Source: CAZICM01 sp964537685
GTDB lineage: Bacteria > Myxococcota_A > Polyangia > Polyangiales > Polyangiaceae
Assembly: GCA_964537685.1 (NCBI GenBank)
Contig: CAZICM010000043.1
Location: 1 to 64,000, forward strand
Direction of reading: 5' to 3'
DNA length: 64,000 nt
Positions 25,130 to 34,265 of this stretch are shown here, one piece after another. Numbering within the stretch: position 1 is the stretch's first letter; every line of letters begins with the position of its first letter. Below the pieces are notes generated by a model. The model was not told the origin of the DNA and did no database searches. It saw nothing but the letters and a program-made list of their open reading frames with translations. A program made the position numbers and the translations under genes.

Positions 25130-26506
25130 ATGGAGGGCTTATCCAAACATCCAGCGGACCGGACGGACGGCCCTGCACCCAAAAGCTTGTTTCACAGGCT
25201 TTCTCCAAACCGAACCCACAAAATTGCATTGGCGATCTACATCGCCGTCACGCTGCTTTTTTATCTCAGCACACCCAAAGAGCGGCTCAGCGCGCACACG
25301 CCCTACAACCATTTCGCACTGCTCGCCGAATGCTGGAGCCAGGGGCGCCTCGACCTGGGCGGCCCTCCTCCGGCCTACACCGGAAACAACGATTTCGCCG
25401 TCTTCCATGGCCGTTACTACATCAGCTTCCCGCCCTTTCCGGCTGTGTTGCTGCTGCCTGCCGTGCTTCTGCACAAAGGCGCCCAACATGTGCGCGATGG
25501 GCTTGTCTTTCTCGGCCTCTCGGGCATTGCGCCCGCGGTTTTATTTCTCGCCCTGGAGAAGCTTCGCGAACGCGGTGAAAACCTCCGCTCGGAAGCTTCA
25601 AATATCGCTCTCTCGCTCTTGTTTGCGCTGGGTTCTGTCTATTGGTTTTCGTCGGTTCAAGGCACGGTGTGGTTTGCGGCTCACGTTGTCGGCGCGGCCC
25701 TCGCGGCGCTGTACATCTACACATCCATCGGCGCCCATTCTCCCGTACTCGCGGGCCTCTTTCTCGGCCTAGGTTTTGCGACCCGGACGCCTCTTGGATT
25801 TGCCTTCCCCTTCTTCCTGTACCAAGCCCTGCGCGCCCATCAGCGAGGCCCCCTTCCCGAAGGCGCGGGCTTGCTTTCGATCATCAAAAACACGCGCGCC
25901 GACATCTTCGAAAAAAGCCTTCTCCCGTTCGCCGTAGCCCCCTCGCTTTTGCTTTCCCTCTTGCTCTGGCACAACGCCGCGCGCTTTGGAAATCCCTTTG
26001 AATTTGGCCATGGCCTGCTCGACATCGCATGGCGCGGCCGCATCGACAAATGGGGTCTCGCTTCGTACCACTACCTAGGGCGCAACCTCGCGGTGATGCT
26101 CACATCCCTTCCCTTCACCCGCACACCCGGCGCGCCCTTTCAAATCAACGCGCACGGCCTCGCGCTTTGGATCACCACACCCATCTTCGCATGGGCCATT
26201 TGGCCTAAACAAAGCGGCGCCTTATTCAAAGCCCTAGCCCTCAGCGCATTCTTCGTCGCGCTGCCCTCGCTGCTCTACCAAAACAGCGGCTGGATTCAGT
26301 TTGGCTACCGTTTCTCGAACGACTACGCCCTCTTTTTATTTGTGATGATCGCGCTCGGCGCCCGGCGCTTTAACGTTTCGTTTTGGCTGCTCGCCGCCTG
26401 TGCCATCGCTGTGAATGCCTTCGGTGCCATCACCTTCCAGCGCGCGGGATTTGAGCGATTTTATTTTATCGACAGGACGCAGAAGATTCTTCACCAGCCC
26501 GATTAG
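25130..26506 (+). CDS. Polytopic membrane protein, GT39-like
   Basis: About ten hydrophobic segments follow a short polar N-terminus. The first periplasmic loop contains SAHTPYNHFALLAE and FAVFHGRYYISFPP, an acidic/aromatic pattern found in GT-C glycosyltransferases of the dolichol-phosphate-mannose/ArnT type and in uncharacterised relatives. Catalytic Asp residues near the first loop are less clear than in true GT39, so glycosyl transfer is inference. ATG 25130 is likely; GTG 25115 in the same frame is possible. It is divergent from yceD and convergent with the M16 peptidase genes (3 bp apart). Confidence 0.75.
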   Translation: MEGLSKHPADRTDGPAPKSLFHRLSPNRTHKIALAIYIAVTLLFYLSTPKERLSAHTPYNHFALLAECWSQGRLDLGGPPPAYTGNNDFAVFHGRYYISFPPFPAVLLLPAVLLHKGAQHVRDGLVFLGLSGIAPAVLFLALEKLRERGENLRSEASNIALSLLFALGSVYWFSSVQGTVWFAAHVVGAALAALYIYTSIGAHSPVLAGLFLGLGFATRTPLGFAFPFFLYQALRAHQRGPLPEGAGLLSIIKNTRADIFEKSLLPFAVAPSLLLSLLLWHNAARFGNPFEFGHGLLDIAWRGRIDKWGLASYHYLGRNLAVMLTSLPFTRTPGAPFQINAHGLALWITTPIFAWAIWPKQSGALFKALALSAFFVALPSLLYQNSGWIQFGYRFSNDYALFLFVMIALGARRFNVSFWLLAACAIAVNAFGAITFQRAGFERFYFIDRTQKILHQPD

Positions 26507-26509
26507 CGG

Positions 26510-27793
26510 CTATTCAAAATCAAAAGGCAGCACCTTCACATCGGCCAGATCGGCAATAGCATTCTGTATCGACTCACCAATCACGCCGTAGGTGCCCACA
26601 ACACCGACAATCAAATCCTTCTCCGACAAACGCTCTCGCACAGCCGTATTGGCCGCCTCAACGGTCGTCGCCTGCACATTGGCCAAATAGTGTTGGTGAT
26701 AGCCCGCCGGCAAATCCAGCAACAGCTCGGACAGCGGCTGATGCACGCGCTTGCGCGCCGTATCCACTTCAAAGGCATGCGAACGCACGATGTAACGCTT
26801 TACAAATTCAAGCTCCGCTTCCGTTACGCCTTCGTTGCGAAACACCGAAAGCAAATCCAGCTCGAGCTTTAGACACGCCGCCGAATCCGCCGCAGCAGGC
26901 GCCGCCCACATCGAAAATGCATCCCGCTGCCGATCAAAACCCACCCGCGAATACGCCCCATAAGACCAGCCCCGCTTAGCGCGAATCTCTTGCATCAAAC
27001 GCGATGTAAACGTGCCTCCAAACACCATATTCGCGACCAACAGCGGAATATGGTCGGCATCGTGCGCATGCGTTCCAAGCCCGCCCACCACCATCTGCGT
27101 CTGAGTGCGATCGGGTTTGTCGACAAACACCAGCGTCCGGCCCCGGATCGGATTCGGCGCGGCAACCCTGTCCGCGGCCGCTGTTCCTTCAGGCAATCCC
27201 GACAAAAGCTTGTCCACCAAGGCCCTGGCTTCGTCCGGCTCGATATCGCCCGACACAGCCACCACCGCATTGCTGCGGCAGTAATGCTTTTCATAAAAAG
27301 CCCGCACATCGGCCGGCGTAATCGATCTCAGGGTAGGAATCGTTCCAGCCACCCTCCGCCCATAAGGATGCCCGCCAAACAGCGTCTTCCTAAATGCCCG
27401 CGCAACCAGCGAGCGATCGCTGTCGCGGGCCTCGATGAGCTCCGCCTCCGCCTCGCGCAATAGCCTTGCAAGTTCGGCCGGATCGAATACCGGCTTCGCC
27501 AGCATCCTCGATACCAAATCCGAACATGGCCCGAGCGAACGCCGAATCACCTCGAAATGCACGGATGTCGCGCTGACCGACGCATCCGCCGCAAACTCAC
27601 CGCCCAGCGAATCGATCGTCTCTTCGATGACCTGCGCCGGATAACCTTCCGCGCCCCTTCGAAGCATGCGCGCCGTAATGCGCGCCAACCCATCTTTGCC
27701 TTCAGGATCGAAAGCGGAGCCCGATCGAAAGGCAATCGCCACGCTCACCAGGCCAAGCGCATGGCTCGTCTCAACAAAAACCGGGGCACTCAT
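26510..27793 (-). CDS. M16 peptidase homologue lacking the zinc site
   Basis: The M16 fold is clear (LLVANMVFGGTFTSRLMQEI, AKRGWSYGAYS, EVIRRSL region), and the Arg/Tyr pair that helps bind substrate is present in RGWSYGAY. Where HxxEH should be, the sequence reads GLARITARML, so this subunit cannot bind zinc. Paired active and inactive M16 chains form one peptidase in many bacteria and in mitochondria (MPP). The start overlaps the stop of the upstream catalytic subunit gene by 4 bp, strong evidence for a 1:1 heterodimer. It is probably periplasmic-facing or cytoplasmic; no signal peptide is seen. Confidence 0.92.
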   Translation of the reverse strand: MSAPVFVETSHALGLVSVAIAFRSGSAFDPEGKDGLARITARMLRRGAEGYPAQVIEETIDSLGGEFAADASVSATSVHFEVIRRSLGPCSDLVSRMLAKPVFDPAELARLLREAEAELIEARDSDRSLVARAFRKTLFGGHPYGRRVAGTIPTLRSITPADVRAFYEKHYCRSNAVVAVSGDIEPDEARALVDKLLSGLPEGTAAADRVAAPNPIRGRTLVFVDKPDRTQTQMVVGGLGTHAHDADHIPLLVANMVFGGTFTSRLMQEIRAKRGWSYGAYSRVGFDRQRDAFSMWAAPAAADSAACLKLELDLLSVFRNEGVTEAELEFVKRYIVRSHAFEVDTARKRVHQPLSELLLDLPAGYHQHYLANVQATTVEAANTAVRERLSEKDLIVGVVGTYGVIGESIQNAIADLADVKVLPFDFE

Positions 27794-29193
27794 GCGGCTT
27801 GCTCCTCCTCCCCTTCGTCATCCCCCTCGTCATCCCCGGGCTCGCCCTCGTCCAGGCTTCCATCGGGATACACCTCCACCACCGTGCGCGCCGAATTCAC
27901 CAAATAGCGGCGCGCAACCCGAAGCAAATCGTCCCGCTTCACACGCCTATACACATCCAAGCGCTCAAACAAAGCGCCCGGCGAACCCAGCACCGTTTCA
28001 AAGAAACCAAGCTGCTCCGCCTTCCCCGAAACGGTCTCCAACCCTTGAAGCAAACCCAACTCCAGCCTCGCCTTCGCCTTGTTCAGCTCGGCCTCACTCG
28101 GAGGCGAGCGCTTCACATCTTCGAAGATCGCATCCAAAGCCGAAATCAGCTCGTCCACGGTGTGTTCACCCCGCGCCACCAAATAGATGTCGTACAGCGA
28201 AGGGTCGCGGAACATCCCCGCACAACCCCGCACTTCCGTCGCGATCTCCATCTCTTGAACCAGCCGCCGGTGAACCCGGGACGAGCGGCCCCCAAATAAA
28301 ATTTCATTCAGCAGCACGAGCGCCGGATGATCGAAATCGCCAAGCGCGGGCGATTTATAGCCAATCGCCGCTTTCTGCGTGGGCGTCGGCTTATTCACCT
28401 TGGTCCTCCGCTCTTCGGTCTGAGGAGGCTCGGGATGCATATCTTCGATGGGAATTACCGACGATTCCACGCTTCCATAACCGGCCTGCACCATCCTCAG
28501 CACATCGCGCGCCGACACATCGCCCACCACCACCATCACCGCGTTGTTGGGCGCGTAATACGTCTTGTAAAAGGCATTGCAGTCTTCGGTCGTAAAGCCC
28601 TGAATGTCCTCCATCCACCCAATGGTGGGCCAGCCATAGGCATGCTTCGTAAAGGCTTCTTTGTAGAGGATTTCGCTCACCGCGCCGTCCACATCATCGT
28701 CGACACGCTGCCGCCTTTCATTGGCCACCACTTCCTTCTCACTCGATACCTGAGGATCGCGGAGCGCAAGCTTGGTCATCCGCTCGGACTCGAGGCGAAT
28801 CACCAGTTCCAAAGCATCTTTTGGAAGATTCGCGACGTAATAAGTCCAATCGAGAAAGGTCGCTGCATTGGTTTCGGCGCCGGCCTCTTCGAGCATCCGA
28901 TCGAAAGCACCGTGTTCATAGGTATCGGTCTCGCCGAACATCAAATGCTCGAACAGATGAGAAATCCCTGTTTTGCCCCGCCGCTCATGACGCGAACCCA
29001 CACCAAACCAAACCTGCAGGCACACAACCGGCGCCGCATGATCTTCAAGCAGCAGCACCCGCAAGCCATTTCCCAGCACAAATCGCTCAACCTGCATCGC
29101 AGGACCAAAAGCGATCGCCGCATCATGCCGGATCTGCGCAAGCGCTCCTTGATCCCGGTTGAGTTCACTTAACAGCTCAGCCCAAGGCTCCAT
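27790..29193 (-). CDS. M16 zinc peptidase, catalytic subunit
   Basis: The inverted zinc motif is HLFEH (His79, Glu82, His83), and the third ligand Glu159 lies 76 residues later in EKEVVANE, exactly as in the pitrilysin family. The C-terminal domain has GGRSSRVHRRLV. The chain ends in an acidic low-complexity tail (DDEGDDEGEEE). It is partnered with the non-catalytic M16 gene, which it overlaps by 4 bp. It likely degrades peptides or processes exported proteins; no signal peptide is evident from ATG 29193, so its compartment is uncertain. A lipoprotein gene lies 39 bp upstream on the same strand. Confidence 0.95.
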   Translation of the reverse strand: MEPWAELLSELNRDQGALAQIRHDAAIAFGPAMQVERFVLGNGLRVLLLEDHAAPVVCLQVWFGVGSRHERRGKTGISHLFEHLMFGETDTYEHGAFDRMLEEAGAETNAATFLDWTYYVANLPKDALELVIRLESERMTKLALRDPQVSSEKEVVANERRQRVDDDVDGAVSEILYKEAFTKHAYGWPTIGWMEDIQGFTTEDCNAFYKTYYAPNNAVMVVVGDVSARDVLRMVQAGYGSVESSVIPIEDMHPEPPQTEERRTKVNKPTPTQKAAIGYKSPALGDFDHPALVLLNEILFGGRSSRVHRRLVQEMEIATEVRGCAGMFRDPSLYDIYLVARGEHTVDELISALDAIFEDVKRSPPSEAELNKAKARLELGLLQGLETVSGKAEQLGFFETVLGSPGALFERLDVYRRVKRDDLLRVARRYLVNSARTVVEVYPDGSLDEGEPGDDEGDDEGEEEQAA

Positions 29194-29232
29194 GAATATT
29201 TCCTTTAGGGAATTGAACAGAACGCGACACCG

Positions 29233-29853
29233 TCAGCGGGGAGCCGCATGACACAAAACATCTTCGGGATCGCGCGTGGATTGATGGCATTCCCAGAGGT
29301 TATCGCGGCATGCGATCACCAAAATGCCTGCTTCATAAGCTTCTTTGAGCGATGAATTCGCCCGCTGCGCGATGAGATTGGCCGGAACTTTGTCCGTACA
29401 GCCTTTGCCCATATTCACTTCGATTTTGCGATTGCCCTTCGCGGTTTGAACAGGATTCGCGGGCGTCTTGCCCTTGTCCGCCGTCCGCACCGCCGTCTCC
29501 AGCTTCTTAAGAATCCCATCGAGATACGTCTTATCGACGATTGGATCGGTGGATTGAGGCGTGACCATGGCGAGCGTGTATTGAATCGTCATCATTTGCT
29601 GATCGGCGGGCGCGATTGGCTGAATGGGCCCCGACGACCCGATGGGAAGGGGCCTGGGCGGCATAGGTTTTTTCGCGGGCGCCTTCACTTCGGGCGGCGC
29701 GGCGCTCGCGGGTGTAGGCGCGGCTGTAGCTGTCACCGCGGCTTTTGCCGATGCGCCTGCTCCGGCGCCGTCCGTGCTCTTTTTATCGTCGCAACCCGAG
29801 AGCCCCCACACCGCCGCAACCACAAGCGCAGAACGAAACCATCCCATGCGCAT
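29233..29853 (-). CDS. Uncharacterised lipoprotein with Pro/Ala-rich spacer
   Basis: A lipoprotein signal ends in GLSGC (Cys21). An Ala/Thr/Pro-rich spacer (about 28-90) leads to a domain of about 110 residues with three Cys (GKGCTDK, IACRDNLWEC and a final LCHAAPR). No family is recognised. Similar short domains with a closing C...C pattern are frequent in myxobacterial lipoproteins. It lies between lepA and the M16 pair on the same strand and may be transcribed with them. Confidence 0.8.
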   Translation of the reverse strand: MRMGWFRSALVVAAVWGLSGCDDKKSTDGAGAGASAKAAVTATAAPTPASAAPPEVKAPAKKPMPPRPLPIGSSGPIQPIAPADQQMMTIQYTLAMVTPQSTDPIVDKTYLDGILKKLETAVRTADKGKTPANPVQTAKGNRKIEVNMGKGCTDKVPANLIAQRANSSLKEAYEAGILVIACRDNLWECHQSTRDPEDVLCHAAPR

Positions 29854-29893
29854 CTTCTACTCGGGCCATTCAAAAGAGACCAGAACAGAATGC

Positions 29894-31696
29894 TCAATCG
29901 ACTTTAAGAATGGCGAGAAACGCTTCCTGGGGGATCTCGACGCTGCCCACCATTTTCATGCGGCGCTTGCCTTCCTTTTGCTTCTCCAACAGCTTGCGCT
30001 TCCGGGAAATATCGCCGCCGTAGCATTTGGCCGTCACATCTTTGCGCAGCGCCTTCACGTTGGTCCGCGCGATCACCTTCGAACCCAAAGCCGCCTGAAT
30101 GGCCACTTCATACTGCTGGCGCGGCACAATCTCCTTCAGCTTCACGGCCAAATCCCGGCCCCGCGTATACGCCTTTTCCCGGTGCACAATCACCGACAGC
30201 GCATCCAGCGGCTCGCCGTTCACCAGCATATCGAGCTTCACCAAATCGTCCGCCCGATAGCCCGTAAGCTCATAGTCCATCGATGCATAGCCGCGCGAAA
30301 CGCTCTTCAGTTTGTCGTGAAAGTCAAACAGCACCTCGCTGAGCGGCATGTCATACGTGATGATGACGCGATCGGCCGATGCATACTGAAGCGACTTCTG
30401 CTCACCGCGCCGCTCTTGACACAGCGCCAGCACAGCGCCCACATAACCCGTAGGAACGTGAATCGTCACCCGGAAAATCGGCTCTTCCACGCGCTCCATA
30501 ATATGAGGGGCAGGCATCTTCGCTGGGTTATCGATGGACTTCATCGTGCCATCGGTCATGAAGCAGTGGTACACGACGCTCGGCGCCGTTGTAATCAAGT
30601 CCAAATTGTATTCGCGCTCCAGCCGCTCCTGAATGATCTCCATATGAAGCAGCCCCAAAAACCCGCAGCGAAAGCCAAATCCTAAAGCTTCCGATGTATC
30701 GGGCTCATACACAAACGAAGCATCGTTCATGTGCAGCTTGGACAGCGCATCCCTTAAGTCTTCGTACTGAGCCGAATCCGTCGGGAACACACCCGCAAAG
30801 ACCATCGGCTTCACTTCCTTAAAGCCTGGAAGCGGCGTTTTCGCCGGATGAACCGAATCCGTCAGCGTATCGCCGATCTTCGTATCCACGACGCTCTTGA
30901 TACTCGCCGCCATGAATCCGACTTCGCCCACCCCAAGCTCGCTCACCGCCGACGCATGCGGATTAAACACACCGAGCTCCAGCGCCTCATAGTCGCGCCC
31001 CGCCGCCATAAAGCGCACTTTTTGGCCTTTGCGGATCACCCCATCCACCACGCGCAACATCACCACCGCACCCCGATAGCTGTCGTACCAACTATCGAAC
31101 ACCAACGCGCGCAGCGGAGCCGATTCATCCCCCTTGGGCGCCGGCACCCGCGCCACCACCGCCTCCAAAATATCCCCGATGCCCTGACCCGTTTTCGCAC
31201 TCGCCGCGATCGCTCCCGAACAATCCAAACCAATCACATCCTCGATTTCGCGCTTCGTCTTATCCACATCCGAAGAAGGCAAATCGATCTTGTTTAGAAC
31301 CGGAACAATCTCGAGATTGTTATCGAGGGCCATAAACACATTGGCCAGCGTTTGAGCCTCAACGCCCTGTGTCGAATCGACGACCAAGAGCGCGCCCTCG
31401 CACGCCTGAAGGCTCTTGGACACCTCGTAATGAAAATCCACATGCCCAGGCGTATCGATTAAGTGCAGCCTATAGGTCTGACCATCCTTCGCCTTGTAAT
31501 CGAGCCGCACCGACTGCGCCTTGATGGTGATTCCCCGCTCGCGCTCCAGCTCCATCTTGTCGAGGAACTGATCCTGCTTTTCTCGGTCGGACAGCGCGCC
31601 CGTCGCCTCTAAAATCCTATCGGCCAAGGTCGATTTGCCGTGGTCGATATGCGCGATGATAGAAAAATTGCGTATTTGATTGGGTGAAGCAGGCAT
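29894..31696 (-). CDS. lepA: Elongation factor 4 (LepA)
   Basis: A ribosome-associated GTPase that back-translocates or remodels stalled ribosomes. G motifs are AHIDHGKSTLADR, DTPGHVDF and NKIDLPS; the RGITIK segment of the switch region is intact. The family-specific C-terminal domain ends with GGDISRKRKLLEKQKEGKRRMK. The length of 600 is standard. No lepB signal peptidase gene follows, unlike in Escherichia coli. Downstream on the same strand are a lipoprotein and the M16 pair. Confidence 0.98.
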   Translation of the reverse strand: MPASPNQIRNFSIIAHIDHGKSTLADRILEATGALSDREKQDQFLDKMELERERGITIKAQSVRLDYKAKDGQTYRLHLIDTPGHVDFHYEVSKSLQACEGALLVVDSTQGVEAQTLANVFMALDNNLEIVPVLNKIDLPSSDVDKTKREIEDVIGLDCSGAIAASAKTGQGIGDILEAVVARVPAPKGDESAPLRALVFDSWYDSYRGAVVMLRVVDGVIRKGQKVRFMAAGRDYEALELGVFNPHASAVSELGVGEVGFMAASIKSVVDTKIGDTLTDSVHPAKTPLPGFKEVKPMVFAGVFPTDSAQYEDLRDALSKLHMNDASFVYEPDTSEALGFGFRCGFLGLLHMEIIQERLEREYNLDLITTAPSVVYHCFMTDGTMKSIDNPAKMPAPHIMERVEEPIFRVTIHVPTGYVGAVLALCQERRGEQKSLQYASADRVIITYDMPLSEVLFDFHDKLKSVSRGYASMDYELTGYRADDLVKLDMLVNGEPLDALSVIVHREKAYTRGRDLAVKLKEIVPRQQYEVAIQAALGSKVIARTNVKALRKDVTAKCYGGDISRKRKLLEKQKEGKRRMKMVGSVEIPQEAFLAILKVD

Positions 31697-31757
31697 GAAG
31701 ACTTCAAAACTCTCAGGTGGGCTTCGTCCCGGCGCATCGCCGGCGGCTAACGAAACA

Positions 31758-31946
31758 CTACTTCTTCGTCAGCGTATCCAAGGTCGTTTGCCCGGGCAGG
31801 ACATGCTCGTAGTGCTTGAGCACCAAATCGATGCCCTCGCGTATATACACCGCAATAGGCACTTTCGTCCGATCGTGCAGGAGCTTTAGGCGTTCTGCCT
31901 GCTCGGGCGTGATATAGATGGTCGTCGAGACTTTTTTTCGCGACAT
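31758..31946 (-). CDS. Ribbon-helix-helix DNA-binding protein
   Basis: A 62-residue protein whose start KKVSTTIYITPEQAERLKLL is a typical RHH/CopG strand and first helix, followed by a second helix (VPIAVYIREGIDLVLKHYE). Such dimers bind short palindromes and often control their own gene or a partner toxin. No toxin gene is adjacent, so this is probably a stand-alone regulator. An imperfect palindrome upstream (31974-32006) is a candidate operator. Confidence 0.8.
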   Translation of the reverse strand: MSRKKVSTTIYITPEQAERLKLLHDRTKVPIAVYIREGIDLVLKHYEHVLPGQTTLDTLTKK

Positions 31947-32247
31947 TTCACGCCGGTCCTGCGTGGCTCCGCCCTGTCATCGCCGATGCGGCGAATGGCA
32001 GGCCCCGCGCACTCATGACGGTAAACGCTGTAACCGCAACGCACTGCCTGTTTCGGCCTCTTTCGCTGGTCTCTCACCCGGCAACCCGGGCTAAGCTGAG
32101 CTCATCGACGATTCAAGCGGGCGCTTCGGCTACTGACAAGGCGTTACCCTAGATGCTGATACGTGTGTTGTCAATCGCCATCCGGCAAAATCTCAGCGGC
32201 CAGCTTTGGATGTGTCCTTTGAACCTGCGCAAAAACTAAGTATAACC
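31947..32247. promoter_or_regulatory. Divergent intergenic region with imperfect palindromes
   Basis: Lies between the RHH gene (minus) and a lipoprotein gene (plus). It contains CCTGTCATCGCCG facing CGGCGAATGGCAGG (about 31974-32006) and a short CCCGG-CAA-CCCGGG repeat near 32080. These could be RHH operators or leader structure. No tRNA, small RNA or gene is recognised; -35/-10 elements cannot be assigned with confidence. Confidence 0.35.
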
Positions 32248-33030
32248 ATGCGAAATTATTCATTTTTCCATAGTCAAGCAACCGTTTTTGGACGGCGTGT
32301 TGACATTCGCCCGAAATATGCAAGGGCAACGGTTTTCGCGCTTCTGCTGCTCGCCGCATCCTGTTCGAGCCCCGATCCAAGCAATCAAAAAGCGCAGACC
32401 CCAACCGGCGACGAACGCGACACAGAAATCAAACACGAACCCTGCGACATGGGTTCGCCCACGGCGGCCCGCATGGACGTAAACGGCGACGGCCAGCCCG
32501 ACATTATCAATGTGCTGCAAGAAGGACGGGAAGTCTGCCGGATCGTCGATCTGAATTTCGACGGCGGCCCCGATGCATTCATCTATTACGACAGCCAAGG
32601 ACTAGAGCGGCGGAGGGAGTCGGACTTTGACCGCGATGGGCGCGCGGATGAAATTGCTCATTATCAAGGCGGCATTGTTTTCCTCAAGGAGAGGGAAACG
32701 AATTTCGATGACAAAATCGATACCTGGGACCACTACGTGGGCGGCAGGCTTTCCCGGCGGGAACGGGATTCTGACGGTGATTCAATCGTTGATCAGTGGT
32801 GGTCGTTCAACAATCCGGCCGATCCTAAGTGCGCGATTGTGTATGCCGATCGGAACGCCGATCGAAAGCCCGATCCGGACAGCGTTCTCGACTTGTGCGG
32901 GCAGCTTTATGGAATGCCTGCCGATTATGCCCAGCCTCCGCCGAACGCTCCTGGCATGCTGCCCAACGCCGCACCCACGCTCCAGGCACCGCCTCCGCCT
33001 GTTGTCGTTCCGGCCCAGCCCCAAAGGTAA
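32248..33030 (+). CDS. Lipoprotein with D-x-D/N-x-DG repeats (paralogue 1)
   Basis: An N-terminal hydrophobic segment ends in LLLAASC (lipidation site). The mature protein carries repeats of an Asp-rich loop (MDVNGDGQPD, DLNFDGGPD, DFDRDGRAD, NFDDKIDTWD, DSDGDSIVD) spaced by about 24 residues with a W/F-x-x-Y or GG core, and ends with a Pro-rich tail. The loops resemble calcium-binding EF-hand/dockerin or thrombospondin type 3 loops. ATG 32248 is the likely start, but its long basic n-region leaves this uncertain; TTG 32206 is in frame. The next gene, 9 bp downstream, encodes a paralogue, so the pair arose by tandem duplication and is probably one operon. Confidence 0.8.
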   Translation: MRNYSFFHSQATVFGRRVDIRPKYARATVFALLLLAASCSSPDPSNQKAQTPTGDERDTEIKHEPCDMGSPTAARMDVNGDGQPDIINVLQEGREVCRIVDLNFDGGPDAFIYYDSQGLERRRESDFDRDGRADEIAHYQGGIVFLKERETNFDDKIDTWDHYVGGRLSRRERDSDGDSIVDQWWSFNNPADPKCAIVYADRNADRKPDPDSVLDLCGQLYGMPADYAQPPPNAPGMLPNAAPTLQAPPPPVVVPAQPQR

Positions 33031-33039
33031 ATTGAGCGT

Positions 33040-33840
33040 ATGAACCGCGTGCATTTCATTCGTTCCATCGCTGTCCTGAGCGCTTTGCTGAGCGCGGCCT
33101 GCGGAGGCAGCACCGATTCGGGCTTTGTGCCGAAGGACCCAAACAAACGCGGCAAGAACACCAAAAGCCCCTCACAAATGATCGACGACCGCGGACGCTG
33201 CGAATGGCGGGGAAGAAACGATCGGGAAGCCAATGAAGTGGCCGGCCCAGGTTCACTGACGCCGAATGTGAGGCGTGTGTATCAGGTGATGGGCGTCGGC
33301 GACGATCGGCGAAAAGTGCTTGTTTGCAGGGAAATCGATACCAACTTTGACGGCATCAAAGACGTATTTCGCAGTTACAACGCCGCAGGAGAGAGCCTCT
33401 ACGAAGAAGCGGACACGAATCATGATGGCCGTATTGATACATGGCTCACCTTTGCGAAGGGGCGGCTTGCTGAAACGCGCGTCGACAACAACCGGGATGG
33501 TTTTCCCGATGAATGGAAGTTCTACAGCCAGGGCAAGCTTGCTCGTGTGAGGCGGGATCGAAACCTCGATGGACGGCCTGATGTTTGGGAGATTTACAAC
33601 GAGGGCCGCCTGGAGCGCATGGGTGTCGATCTAGACGGAGACGAGCGGGTAGATCGCTGGGATCACGACAACGAACTGCGCCGGCGGCTGGAGGAAGAAG
33701 AGCGCCGAAAAGAAGAGGAAGCAGCGGCGGCAGCGGCCAAAAAGGCAGCGGATGCTCAAGCCCAGGCCGAAAAAGAAGCGGCCAAGGATGCCGAGGAAGA
33801 AACCAAAGACGACAAAAACAAACAGGCTCAGCCCAAATAG
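33040..33840 (+). CDS. Lipoprotein with D-x-D/N-x-DG repeats (paralogue 2)
   Basis: A lipoprotein signal ends in LLSAAC. Five Asp loops are regularly spaced about 24 residues apart: DTNFDGIKD, DTNHDGRID, DNNRDGFPD, DRNLDGRPD and DLDGDERVD. Each is followed by an aromatic residue and a short GRL or GKL turn, giving a beta-like repeat. The C-terminus is a charged coiled-coil-like segment rich in Glu, Lys and Ala (residues about 205-266). The loops suggest calcium binding outside the cytoplasm. It follows its paralogue by 9 bp. A structural or adhesive surface role is inference. Confidence 0.85.
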   Translation: MNRVHFIRSIAVLSALLSAACGGSTDSGFVPKDPNKRGKNTKSPSQMIDDRGRCEWRGRNDREANEVAGPGSLTPNVRRVYQVMGVGDDRRKVLVCREIDTNFDGIKDVFRSYNAAGESLYEEADTNHDGRIDTWLTFAKGRLAETRVDNNRDGFPDEWKFYSQGKLARVRRDRNLDGRPDVWEIYNEGRLERMGVDLDGDERVDRWDHDNELRRRLEEEERRKEEEAAAAAAKKAADAQAQAEKEAAKDAEEETKDDKNKQAQPK

Positions 33841-33843
33841 GCC

Positions 33844-34197
33844 CTAAGCCTTGTTTGTACCTTCGCGGCCATATACATCCTCGAGCCTCACCACATCATC
33901 GAGCTCAGGCGTCGACACCTCGAGCACATCGACATCAGAAACAGCAATCATCCGATGAATGGTGCCTGGCAACACATGAAACACATCCCCCTTGCGCATC
34001 AGCCTCGATTCGGCCGATTCAGCAGGACCCACCTCGAGCGTCATCTCCCCCGATTGAATCATCAGCGTCTCTTCTTTCACGCGATGATATTGACGAGAAA
34101 GCCTATGCCCTGCGTTGATACGCAACACTTTGCCAACATAACGGCTTGTTTCCGCCCAAATGATTTCGTAGCCCCAAGGCTTGTCGACACGACGCAT
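33844..34197 (-). CDS. Cupin protein of the mannose-6-phosphate isomerase type
   Basis: A 117-residue single-domain cupin starting VDKPWGYEIIWAET, the characteristic opening of type II phosphomannose isomerase C-terminal domains. The metal motif is SRQYHRVKEETLMIQSG, followed by DVFHVLPGTIHRM. Only the cupin domain is present; the nucleotidyltransferase part of bifunctional enzymes is absent. It may be a stand-alone sugar-phosphate isomerase or a binding protein. It is divergent from the pseudouridine synthase gene with a 68-bp spacer and convergent with the Asp-repeat lipoproteins (3 bp). Confidence 0.85.
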   Translation of the reverse strand: MRRVDKPWGYEIIWAETSRYVGKVLRINAGHRLSRQYHRVKEETLMIQSGEMTLEVGPAESAESRLMRKGDVFHVLPGTIHRMIAVSDVDVLEVSTPELDDVVRLEDVYGREGTNKA

Positions 34198-34265
34198 AAA
34201 AGGTCTTATCCCACTCCGCCCATCGTTTGAAAAGACGCCATCCAGCGGAACGCAAAAGCTCCCCC

